Source: Candidatus Woesearchaeota archaeon (GTDB lineage: Archaea > Nanobdellota > Nanobdellia > Woesearchaeales > DSVV01). From it: a DNA stretch of 5,767 nt. The position numbers and the translations under genes were made by a program. The first letter of the stretch is position 1. The number at the start of each line of letters is the position of its first letter. Under the pieces are notes generated by a model that did not search any database, had not been told where the DNA came from, and was given only the letters and a program-made list of their open reading frames with translations. Shown piece by piece: positions 1-5,476 of the stretch. The DNA is taken from the NCBI GenBank assembly GCA_023267795.1, contig JAHFMP010000069.1, positions 1 to 5,767 on the forward strand, in the 5' to 3' direction.

Positions 1-1350
1 ACATATACAATGAACCGTACAGCACCTTCTACCTATACCACAACAGTTGATGGAAGTTCTTTGGATGTAGGAAGTAATACATATATTGTCACTGTTTCTG
101 AAACAAAACCAGGTTGTCCTCCTTCAAAGCTAGCATGCTATACACAACGCACTGCAACAGGAATATTTACTGTGATAGATACAGCAGTTCCTGATCTTTC
201 TTGCACTGCAATAAATGATACAGGTATAAACGATGGTTCTGCAACAATTGATATTATTTGTTATTCAACTGATGAAACTGCACTCGCTGCAGAGGATCCT
301 GTAACATATTCATCTGCACTTGATTCAGGAGTTCTTACCAGCATAGGTACTTCGTTCTATGAAACAAGTATTGATGTAACTAGTGCAGTAGGAGATAACT
401 ATATAGTTGATGTTACTACAAAAGATAGTTCAGAAAATACAACAACCACTTCAGTAACTGTTACTGTGGAAGATGCTCTTTCACCAACATTTACGAGTGT
501 TTCTGCTGATCCAAGTTCTGTGAATGATGAAGGCACTGATTATTTTATTGTTACTGCATGTCTTACTGATGAAACAGATGGCACTGAAGTAGGTGGCAGT
601 GTTGTTTCAACTATTGATAGTCTTGTGGAAACATTATCTTATAATTCAAGCAGTTCTTGCTATGAATCTCGTGCAATATATGGAAATGAATTTGGTGAAG
701 GAACATATTCTATAACTGTTGTAGGAGAAGATAGTGCAGGAAATACTGCAACAGATACAAGTGCAAGTATAGAAGTTTATACTCCATGCAATACAGTTAC
801 GCTCGAAACAGATACAGATGCTCTTCTTCGTGAGGAAGCAAGCAATACAAACTATGATAACTACTATCTCTATGTCGGTGCTGCATACCCTGGTCGTGTA
901 CGTTCGCTCATGTACTTTGATTCCAACGAATTTGAAGGAAGTACTATTTCCGCTGCTACACTCACTGTTTATGCCATGAGTGGTACTTGTCATTCTACAA
1001 CCAACCCTTCAGATTGTGGGCACGATCTCAACACTGAGGTTCATGAGGTAACAGGATCATGGGATGTATCTACAGTGACATGGAATACTCAACCATCTTA
1101 TGACACAACAGTTATTGACAACACAACTATTAACGAACCATTAGGTGCTTCTGAATCTCCATATACTTTTAATCTTACAACTCTGGTACAGATATGGGCT
1201 GATGGTTCTAATTATGGACTTCTGCTCAAGGCTGATAGCACTGGTGAAACCACATCCACCACCTCCCAGCTTGATGTTGTCATTGGTTCTTCAAACCCAC
1301 CGACTGGCAGTGCCAAGCCTGCTGTACTGGAAATCACATACTGTAACTAA
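1..1350 (+). CDS. Ig-like repeat surface protein with C-terminal DNRLRE/CBM96-like domain (partial, N-terminus outside window)
   Basis: The frame is open from the first base, so the Met at base 10 is probably internal; 449 residues are visible. Residues below count from that Met. Residues 1-56, 57-153 and 154-258 look like successive Ig-like beta-sandwich units. They are rich in Thr, Ser and Val, with a repeated ending of the type YxVxVxxxDSxxNTxTxxxxVxV (131-152 and 232-256). Residues 260-446 match the DNRLRE/disaggregatase-related (CBM96-like) pattern: TNYDNYYLYVG (280-290), a FDSNEFEGSTISAATLTVY stretch (303-321), WDVSTVTWNTQP (351-362), FNLTTLVQIWADG (387-399), and a final LEITY strand. 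Six N-glycosylation sequons (N2, N70, N143, N212, N371, N388) and scattered Cys pairs fit an exported protein. No C-terminal membrane anchor or sorting signal is visible, so attachment must lie upstream or be non-covalent. The natural role is probably cell-surface adhesion or carbohydrate binding, by family inference. Its 3' end converges on the PAC2 gene with a 12-nt gap. Confidence 0.85.
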   Translation, partial: TYTMNRTAPSTYTTTVDGSSLDVGSNTYIVTVSETKPGCPPSKLACYTQRTATGIFTVIDTAVPDLSCTAINDTGINDGSATIDIICYSTDETALAAEDPVTYSSALDSGVLTSIGTSFYETSIDVTSAVGDNYIVDVTTKDSSENTTTTSVTVTVEDALSPTFTSVSADPSSVNDEGTDYFIVTACLTDETDGTEVGGSVVSTIDSLVETLSYNSSSSCYESRAIYGNEFGEGTYSITVVGEDSAGNTATDTSASIEVYTPCNTVTLETDTDALLREEASNTNYDNYYLYVGAAYPGRVRSLMYFDSNEFEGSTISAATLTVYAMSGTCHSTTNPSDCGHDLNTEVHEVTGSWDVSTVTWNTQPSYDTTVIDNTTINEPLGASESPYTFNLTTLVQIWADGSNYGLLLKADSTGETTSTTSQLDVVIGSSNPPTGSAKPAVLEITYCN

Positions 1351-1362
1351 CTACTAAATGTT

Positions 1363-2169
1363 CTATCCAATATAACTCTGCTGTCCGACTGCTCCTTGTT
1401 TATGCATCTCATCCATCATCTGCTGTGCAGTATGGACAATATCCTTCTCAAAATCTTTAATTTCTTTATCCAATTTATTCAAATCAACAGAAAGCCCGAA
1501 CTTTTTTTGAAGAACAAGAAGAATTTCTTTGCTTCCTTTAATTCCAACATAATACGGATGCGCAATTGTTTCAGCTAAAATACAAACAGCAGGTATGTTT
1601 CTATTTATGCTTAATCCCAATAAAACACCGGATACACCGACAATTGGTCCAACAACTCCGTACAAATGAGGATTCACTGCTGTTGCTTTTTTGTACACAT
1701 CAACCTGTGCCTGTGTTGTTCCTGTGCAGAATACTTTTGGTTTTTCAGAAACCTCCTGCAACCCAATCCCACCAAGTGTCAGTATCTCTTTTCCTTTAAG
1801 ATCATGGAATATGTCAAGAAGCATGTCACAAAATTCATAGCATGATTCTTGTCCTGTTGGCTGCACATCTCCTGAAACAAAAATAAAATCAGAGATTTTG
1901 CCAGATCCTTTTTTATAGTATATTTCAATGGATGGCAGTTCAACAAGATTATTTTCAGTGACAAATACAGTGTGAGGAAAATAATAAGAATTGATATGGT
2001 AGAGCTTTTTTGCTTTTAATTCATCAATTAGGAAATCAACAACAATTTTGCCAACATTTCCTATCCCAGGAAGCCCGACAAGCATAACCGAATTCTTAAG
2101 AAATGGAAGTTTTTTTTCAGAGCAGTTGATCTGCCATCGCGATTTAGGAAAAATACTTTTTTCTGTCAT
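1363..2169 (-). CDS. PAC2-family proteasome assembly chaperone homologue
   Basis: The 268-residue protein fits the PAC2 family, whose archaeal members (PbaA/PbaB type) bind 20S proteasome alpha subunits and help assembly or activation in the cytosol. Visible family motifs are the glycine-rich GLPGIGNVGK (32-41), GDVQP (100-104), TLGGIGLQE (131-139), GPIVGVSGVLLG (174-185) and AET (199-201) followed by HPYYVGIKGSKEIL. Residues about 230-256 are charged and heptad-like, suggesting the short C-terminal coiled coil that is common in this family. The chain ends in Ser-Tyr-Ile-Gly. This resembles the HbYX proteasome-docking tail but is one residue longer and lacks a hydrophobic residue before the Tyr. 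It is the last gene of the S27e operon, 22 nt after Nop10, with no strong Shine-Dalgarno. The exact partner subunit cannot be read from the sequence, and other PAC2-domain roles remain possible. Confidence 0.9.
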   Translation of the reverse strand: MTEKSIFPKSRWQINCSEKKLPFLKNSVMLVGLPGIGNVGKIVVDFLIDELKAKKLYHINSYYFPHTVFVTENNLVELPSIEIYYKKGSGKISDFIFVSGDVQPTGQESCYEFCDMLLDIFHDLKGKEILTLGGIGLQEVSEKPKVFCTGTTQAQVDVYKKATAVNPHLYGVVGPIVGVSGVLLGLSINRNIPAVCILAETIAHPYYVGIKGSKEILLVLQKKFGLSVDLNKLDKEIKDFEKDIVHTAQQMMDEMHKQGAVGQQSYIG

Positions 2170-2191
2170 GGAAACCAGTAAGAAATAACTC

Positions 2192-2371
2192 TTATATTAA
2201 TTCTTGCTTTTTTCGCTGTTCTGTTTTAGCCTCTCTTCTATACTGTGCATATTTGTCTTCTGGAGAATATTTTGCGGGTTTTCTTACACCTGTTTTTTGT
2301 TCACAAGCAGGACAAAAATCTTTCATAGTATATTGCTGACAAGCAGTACAGAAGAAAAGTCGTTTTGCCAT
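2192..2371 (-). CDS. nop10: H/ACA ribonucleoprotein component Nop10
   Basis: This small gene encodes 59 residues. It starts MAKRLFFCTACQQYTMKDFC and contains Cys8, Cys11, Cys20 and Cys23, the zinc ribbon of archaeal Nop10. This is followed by the diagnostic KPAKYSPEDKYAQYRR segment (31-46) and a Lys/Gln-rich tail. Nop10 binds the Cbf5 catalytic subunit and stabilises the H/ACA guide-RNA complex that makes pseudouridine in rRNA. The length is normal for archaea. The ATG lies 3 nt after the aIF2-alpha stop codon, which suggests translational coupling; no Shine-Dalgarno is visible. The neighbours aIF2-alpha and PAC2 are the usual ones for archaeal nop10, which supports the call independently of the motif. 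Confidence 0.95.
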   Translation of the reverse strand: MAKRLFFCTACQQYTMKDFCPACEQKTGVRKPAKYSPEDKYAQYRREAKTEQRKKQELI

Positions 2372-2374
2372 TTT

Positions 2375-3178
2375 TTAGACAGCAGCTGAAACTGCTTTCT
2401 TTTCTTCACGGCTAAAGTTTACTGTTCCTTTTCCTTTTGGAACAGCAATTTCTACAGAACGTAGCACTTTATTCAGCAGATGCTCTGCTTGTTTGTACTC
2501 TTCCCCTTTTACAAGAATGTTATATGCGCCACCACCGAGATATGTCATCTTCAATGCTTCTTTTCCGTCTGCAACTCCTGCAAGAAGAGCAGATTTTACA
2601 ATTTCAACGCCAGCAGAAGCATAGCTCTGCACAAATAATTTGCCACCAACATAAACTTCTTTTGGTTTAATGCGCTGATGAATTATTTCTCCAAGTGATG
2701 TAATGTATTGCTTTGGAATTTCGACATCTTCAAGTGTTATTTCTCCTTTCACAAAATCCTGAAAACACTGATAAAGAAGCATATAGTGTTTTGAAACACC
2801 AGAGTAAATTTCCTGATACAATTGTTCTGGTTTTTTTTTTAGGTCTTCTGCAACTGCTTCAATGATCTTTTCCGCCTTTTGTTCCTGTTTTATTTCTTCT
2901 ATTTTTTTTCGCTTTTGGTTTTCGCTCACTCTTCTAAGAGAAAGGTCAATATACCCACGCTCTTTGTTGACTCTAAGAACCTGACAAACTATTACTTTAT
3001 CCTCTTTGACAAAATCACGAATGTTTCTGATTCTTCCAGGAGAAACTTCGCTGATGTGAATCATTGCACCTTTTTCAAATTCGTCCATACGGACAAAAAC
3101 AGAGTGTGACTGGACTTTTGTCACAGTGCACAGCACAAGTTCTCCTTCTTCTGGAAAGCCTGTTCTTTTGTAAAACAT
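2375..3178 (-). CDS. Translation initiation factor aIF2 subunit alpha
   Basis: The 267-residue length is typical of the family. Residues 11-84 form the N-terminal S1/OB-fold RNA-binding domain (EGELVLCTV, the KGAMIHISEVSPGRIRNIRD loop, and RGYIDLSLRRV). About 87-172 is a Lys/Glu-rich helical domain, and 174-260 is the alpha/beta domain that contacts aIF2-gamma (YVGGKLFVQ, YLGGGAYNILVKGEEYKQAEHLL). The aIF2 heterotrimer carries initiator Met-tRNA to the small ribosomal subunit. Ser46, in SEVS (43-46), aligns by eye with the regulatory Ser51 of eukaryotic eIF2-alpha. The gene sits 8 nt after S27e with a GGTG ribosome-binding element and 3 nt before Nop10. The coding strand has a run of ten A (2831-2840) encoding Lys114-Lys116, an unusual slippage-prone tract. 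The start at 3178 is supported by the ribosome-binding element and by alignment to the family N-terminus. Confidence 0.96.
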   Translation of the reverse strand: MFYKRTGFPEEGELVLCTVTKVQSHSVFVRMDEFEKGAMIHISEVSPGRIRNIRDFVKEDKVIVCQVLRVNKERGYIDLSLRRVSENQKRKKIEEIKQEQKAEKIIEAVAEDLKKKPEQLYQEIYSGVSKHYMLLYQCFQDFVKGEITLEDVEIPKQYITSLGEIIHQRIKPKEVYVGGKLFVQSYASAGVEIVKSALLAGVADGKEALKMTYLGGGAYNILVKGEEYKQAEHLLNKVLRSVEIAVPKGKGTVNFSREEKKAVSAAV

Positions 3179-3182
3179 GTTA

Positions 3183-3186
3183 CACC
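3183..3186 (-). promoter_or_regulatory. Shine-Dalgarno element for aIF2-alpha
   Basis: The minus strand reads TAAGGTGTAACATG: the S27e stop, then GGTG, four bases, then the aIF2-alpha ATG. GGTG is complementary to the CACC of the archaeal 16S rRNA 3' end. It fixes the aIF2-alpha start at 3178 and shows that this internal operon gene has its own ribosome-binding element, unlike the leaderless first gene. Confidence 0.6.
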
Positions 3187-3375
3187 TTATTCAAGAACTT
3201 CAAGGATTCTTGCCTTGACGTGTGATTTGCCACCTGTTGGTTCTACCAGTGGTTTTGCACAGACAAGGCATTTCACTATTGTTGCACTTTTTCCAAATGT
3301 GATCTGTTCATTCTTACATTTTGGGCAGCGAATTTTTACGAATTTGCTCGTGGATTCTCTTATTATTGTTTTCAT
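3187..3375 (-). CDS. 30S ribosomal protein S27e
   Basis: The 62-residue protein carries the S27e zinc ribbon, with Cys17-X2-Cys20 and Cys36-X2-Cys39. The flanking sequence is typical of the family: FVKIRCPKC, ITFGKSATIVKCLVC, LVEPTGGKSHVKARILEVLE. It is a small-subunit ribosomal protein. A longer frame runs to an ATG at 3423, but I chose 3375 for two reasons: a TATA box is centred 27 bp upstream of that ATG (about 3402), inside the longer frame, and 62 residues is the normal family length. It heads the operon with aIF2-alpha, Nop10 and PAC2. The L44e gene, often placed directly before S27e in archaea, is not here; a divergent transporter gene lies there instead. Confidence 0.95.
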   Translation of the reverse strand: MKTIIRESTSKFVKIRCPKCKNEQITFGKSATIVKCLVCAKPLVEPTGGKSHVKARILEVLE

Positions 3376-3397
3376 TTTATTTAAAAAAGTAAATGGA

Positions 3398-3412
3398 TTT
3401 ATAAATATTTGG
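3398..3412 (-). promoter_or_regulatory. TATA box and BRE of the S27e operon
   Basis: The minus strand reads CCAAATATTTATAAA. The TATA core (TTTATAAAT on the plus strand, 3398-3406) is centred 27 bp before the S27e ATG, with a purine/A-rich BRE-like CCAAAT upstream of it. Transcription would start at or next to the ATG, giving a leaderless mRNA. No other good promoter is visible within the four-gene operon. Confidence 0.7.
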
Positions 3413-3419
3413 CAAAAAA

Positions 3420-3433
3420 CCAAAGATATTTAA
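3420..3433 (+). promoter_or_regulatory. TATA box and BRE of the transporter pair
   Basis: The plus strand reads CCAAAGATATTTAA, with a BRE-like CCAAAG followed by a TATA-like core centred near 3430, about 28 bp before the ATG at 3458. This again predicts a leaderless or nearly leaderless transcript. It faces away from the S27e promoter, and the two BRE-like elements are only seven bases apart. Confidence 0.6.
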
Positions 3434-3457
3434 GCAAAAATACTTCTAAGAGAGATA

Positions 3458-4018
3458 ATGCAATTCAAAGAAATCTTTGACAGGGATTTTGAAGAAATAT
3501 TAGGTTCCCAAATTGTTTCTGTTATAGGCGGCCTTATTGCAGGAACTCTATTAGGAATCTACACGCATAATATTCTTTTAATTCCTGGAATGCTTCTTTT
3601 GCTTCCAGGATTTCTCGAAATGCGTGCAAACATCAGTGCACCGTTAGCATCACGGTTGAGTTCTGGTTTGTTTCTTGGCGTTATTACAGCAAAAAAGAAA
3701 ACAAAAAGCAATGGAAAAATCATCAAGGGAAATGTTCTTGCATCAATAGTGCTGACAATCCTCTCCTGCCTTTTTCTAGGCCTCATTGCATTTTTTGCCA
3801 ATTACTATATTTTCCACGTTTATACTCCAAAACTTATTTTTCTTGTTCTTATTGCAGGACTTATTGCAAATGCAATTGAAATTCCTGTCACGCTTCTTGC
3901 CACATTTTATTTATTCAGAAAAGGACATGATCCCAATAATATCATGGGTCCATTCTTAACGTCTTTGGGAGATATTACAAGCATCATAGCATTAGTTATT
4001 GCACTGGTGATACTATGA
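3458..4018 (+). CDS. MgtE/SLC41-type membrane domain protein, first half of a split cation transporter
   Basis: This 186-residue protein consists almost entirely of one MgtE-like integral membrane domain. Hydrophobic segments lie at about 17-37, 40-54, 94-115, 125-152 and 164-186, five in all as in one MgtE unit. The first family motif is LLPGFLEMRANISAPLASRL (47-66), corresponding to the family's LP..xGN..xxxxxR region. The second is HDPNNIMGPFLTSLGD (157-172); Asp172 probably matches the ion-site Asp of MgtE (Asp432 in Thermus thermophilus, alignment by eye). The bacterial N-terminal regulatory domain and CBS pair are absent; only about 16 soluble residues come first. The stop overlaps the next gene's start in ATGA, so the two products are probably made together and pair. 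The likely substrate is Mg2+ or another divalent cation; specificity cannot be told. The start is fixed by the leaderless promoter spacing. Confidence 0.85.
   Translation: MQFKEIFDRDFEEILGSQIVSVIGGLIAGTLLGIYTHNILLIPGMLLLLPGFLEMRANISAPLASRLSSGLFLGVITAKKKTKSNGKIIKGNVLASIVLTILSCLFLGLIAFFANYYIFHVYTPKLIFLVLIAGLIANAIEIPVTLLATFYLFRKGHDPNNIMGPFLTSLGDITSIIALVIALVIL
4006..4011 (+). promoter_or_regulatory. Shine-Dalgarno element for the second transporter gene
   Basis: GGTGAT lies inside the end of the first transporter gene, three bases before the ATG at 4015. It is fully complementary to the AUCACC segment of the archaeal 16S rRNA 3' end. It supports the start at 4015 and, with the ATGA overlap, points to translational coupling of the pair. 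Confidence 0.6.
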
Positions 4019-4746
4019 ATTTTCGATTCATAAAAATATTCGAACAAGAGCATGCAAAAAAGAAATTAGAAAAGCTGCAGAAGATCAAGCGACCTAAACA
4101 TCATCCACTTATTCATAAAATTCATCACGTGCATAAAATTTCAAAGAAAACACTTTTTTATGTCAAGGAGTATGGACAACATAGTAATGTACCAAAAACA
4201 ATCATAAAAGAGAGTGTCAAAATTATTCTTTTAGCATCTTTGATCAGTGCATTTGGTGGTTTTGCATTGGAACAAATAAAAACTGCATTTTTGACAATGA
4301 TCCCTTTGATTATTCTCTTGCCTGCATTGAATGACATGGTTGGAGATTATGGATCTATTGTTTCTGCACGGTTTTCCACGATGCTTCATAAAGGAGAAGT
4401 GCAAAAAAAGTGGTGGAAAGAGAAAGAGGTGCAAAAATTATTCTGGCAGATCATGATCATTGCAGCAATAACTGCATTGTTCAGTGCAGCTATCTCATTG
4501 ACTATTGCTGGTGTTATGGAAAAAGGAAATACATTCACAGTCATGTTTGCGATAAAGATTATTGCTCTTACATTTATTGATGTTGTTGTCTTGGTAGGCT
4601 TCTTGTTTTTTACTGCAATATTCGCTGGTTTGCATTATTTCAAGAAAAAAGAAGATCCTAATAATTTTTTAATACCTATCACAACATCAGTTGCAGATTT
4701 TGCAAACATGGTTCTTCTGGCTGGCTTAATTATATTGTTTTTTTAA
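4015..4746 (+). CDS. MgtE/SLC41-type membrane domain protein with His-rich N-terminal tail, second half of the split transporter
   Basis: The 243-residue protein repeats the architecture of the preceding gene. Hydrophobic segments lie at about 66-86, 92-106, 145-167, 178-206 and 222-243. Motif one is LLPALNDMVGDYGSIVSARF (101-120), and motif two is EDPNNFLIPITTSVAD (213-228) with Asp228 at the probable ion-site position. Unlike its partner it begins with about 62 soluble residues, strongly basic, with His13, His29, His30, His34, His37, His38, His40 and His56. A loop at 126-142 is rich in Lys, Glu and Trp. The pair resembles eukaryotic SLC41 proteins, which carry two MgtE domains in one chain, so the two genes together probably encode a heterodimer. 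The His-rich tail may bind metal or RNA; that is inference. It ends 11 nt from the convergent PUA gene. Confidence 0.85.
   Translation: MNFRFIKIFEQEHAKKKLEKLQKIKRPKHHPLIHKIHHVHKISKKTLFYVKEYGQHSNVPKTIIKESVKIILLASLISAFGGFALEQIKTAFLTMIPLIILLPALNDMVGDYGSIVSARFSTMLHKGEVQKKWWKEKEVQKLFWQIMIIAAITALFSAAISLTIAGVMEKGNTFTVMFAIKIIALTFIDVVVLVGFLFFTAIFAGLHYFKKKEDPNNFLIPITTSVADFANMVLLAGLIILFF
4738..4744 (+). terminator. Possible oligo-T terminator of the transporter pair
   Basis: A run of seven T overlaps the last two Phe codons and the stop of the second transporter gene, and a second run of five T follows at 4762-4766. Archaeal RNA polymerase can terminate at short T tracts without a hairpin. No stem is visible next to it, and the run also encodes protein, so the evidence is weak. 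Confidence 0.3.
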
Positions 4747-4757
4747 AGTATTTCATC

Positions 4758-5201
4758 CTAATTTTTCCAAATTATATCCCCGACATAATGAATATTTTTA
4801 ACAACCTTTCCTGCTGTCATTGCTCTCATTTCAGAAGAAGAAAACAATGCAACACCGACAGATAGCATTTTTTTATGCGTTTGATCAACAATAACGACAA
4901 AATCACCTGCTGAAATCTCACTTTCGATCTCGACAATCCCAGGTCGCATGATGTCAGCTCCAGAAACAACAAATGGTACTGCACCCATGTCCACTGTAAT
5001 TTTTTTAAGAACATCATGGTTATACATAAGATACTGCAATGTAGGGCTATATTTTCCATCGCAGAGAAAGAATGCAGGAACGTGATTGATCAGAAGAATT
5101 TGTTCATTTAGTAATTCCATGTGATCTTTTCTGGAAACTTCGATATGATATTGCTGCAAAAGTGGTTCTATGTCTTTATGTCTAACTTGGACTCGCCTCA
5201 T
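4758..5201 (-). CDS. MCT-1-like PUA-domain RNA-binding protein
   Basis: The 147-residue protein has an N-terminal pre-PUA region (1-67) and a C-terminal PUA domain (about 68-145). The signature VDMGAVPFVVSGADIMRPGI (70-89), then GD (99-100), SVGVAL (114-119), and NIHYVGDIIW (136-145) match the archaeal PUA proteins related to eukaryotic MCT-1 (MCTS1) and the N-terminus of eIF2D. Those eukaryotic relatives act with DENR in non-canonical initiation and in recycling of 40S subunits. The archaeal role is not established, so RNA or ribosome binding is the safe statement. It is slightly short for the family but appears complete. The start at 5201 is supported by a TATA box centred 27 bp upstream, giving a leaderless mRNA. 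It is a single-gene transcript, convergent with the transporter pair. Confidence 0.9.
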   Translation of the reverse strand: MRRVQVRHKDIEPLLQQYHIEVSRKDHMELLNEQILLINHVPAFFLCDGKYSPTLQYLMYNHDVLKKITVDMGAVPFVVSGADIMRPGIVEIESEISAGDFVVIVDQTHKKMLSVGVALFSSSEMRAMTAGKVVKNIHYVGDIIWKN

Positions 5202-5223
5202 TGTTTTTTTAAGTAACTCTCAC

Positions 5224-5237
5224 TTTTTATATCTTTC
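5224..5237 (-). promoter_or_regulatory. TATA box and BRE of the PUA-domain gene
   Basis: The minus strand reads GAAAGATATAAAAA: a BRE-like GAAAG followed directly by a TATA core centred at about 5228, 27 bp before the ATG at 5201. It is the clearest promoter in the window and predicts a leaderless transcript. Confidence 0.75.
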
Positions 5238-5372
5238 TACTGATTTTCCATAATAAATATAATTTCAAACAGTGCCTAACTTTTTTTAATATAATTTTGA
5301 AAAAATATATTCTGGATAATGTAAACTATTTTTTATATTATCTTTATTATTAGTAATTATTATGTTGACCCA

Positions 5373-5388
5373 CATTATAACGATAATG
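5373..5388. repeat. Perfect 6-bp inverted repeat with 4-nt loop
   Basis: CATTAT, then AACG, then ATAATG. It could be a small hairpin or an operator-like palindrome. Six-base matches are expected fairly often in DNA this AT-rich, so function is uncertain. Confidence 0.35.
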
Positions 5389-5400
5389 AAAATCTATTAT

Positions 5401-5416
5401 AAAGACTATTGTCTTT
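5401..5416 (+). terminator. Hairpin followed by T run, intrinsic-terminator-like
   Basis: AAAGAC, loop TATT, GTCTTT, running into three more T (5417-5419) on the plus strand. The shape is that of a minimal rho-independent terminator, but no plus-strand gene is seen upstream of it in this intergenic region. It may be chance, or it may end an unannotated short RNA. Confidence 0.3.
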
Positions 5417-5470
5417 TTTATTGTATAAACAATTCTGTTTTTTAGAATAAATAAGGTAAAATATTTTAAG

Positions 5471-5476
5471 AAAAAA
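5471..5476 (-). terminator. Possible oligo-T terminator of the kinase gene
   Basis: On the minus strand a run of six T lies 27 bases after the kinase stop codon, in very AT-rich sequence. This would suit archaeal T-tract termination, but similar runs are common in this region. Confidence 0.3.

Noticed and set aside
646..993. 115-residue minus-strand reading frame rich in Cys and Ile
   Set aside because: It is the antisense shadow of the Thr/Ser-rich surface protein and shows no domain pattern.
10..1350. Complete surface protein beginning at the ATG at base 10
   Set aside because: The frame is open to base 1, no signal peptide follows the Met, and it starts in the middle of an Ig-like unit.
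2204..2389. 61-residue plus-strand reading frame opposite Nop10
   Set aside because: The minus strand there encodes a clear Nop10; the plus frame is hydrophobic shadow sequence.
3376..3423. Longer S27e with 16 extra N-terminal residues from the ATG at 3423
   Set aside because: The extra stretch contains the TATA box and BRE, and the shorter form has the normal family length.
5362..5445. 27-codon plus-strand reading frame in the AT-rich spacer
   Set aside because: It has no ribosome-binding site, no TATA box at the right distance and no recognisable sequence; it is expected by chance.
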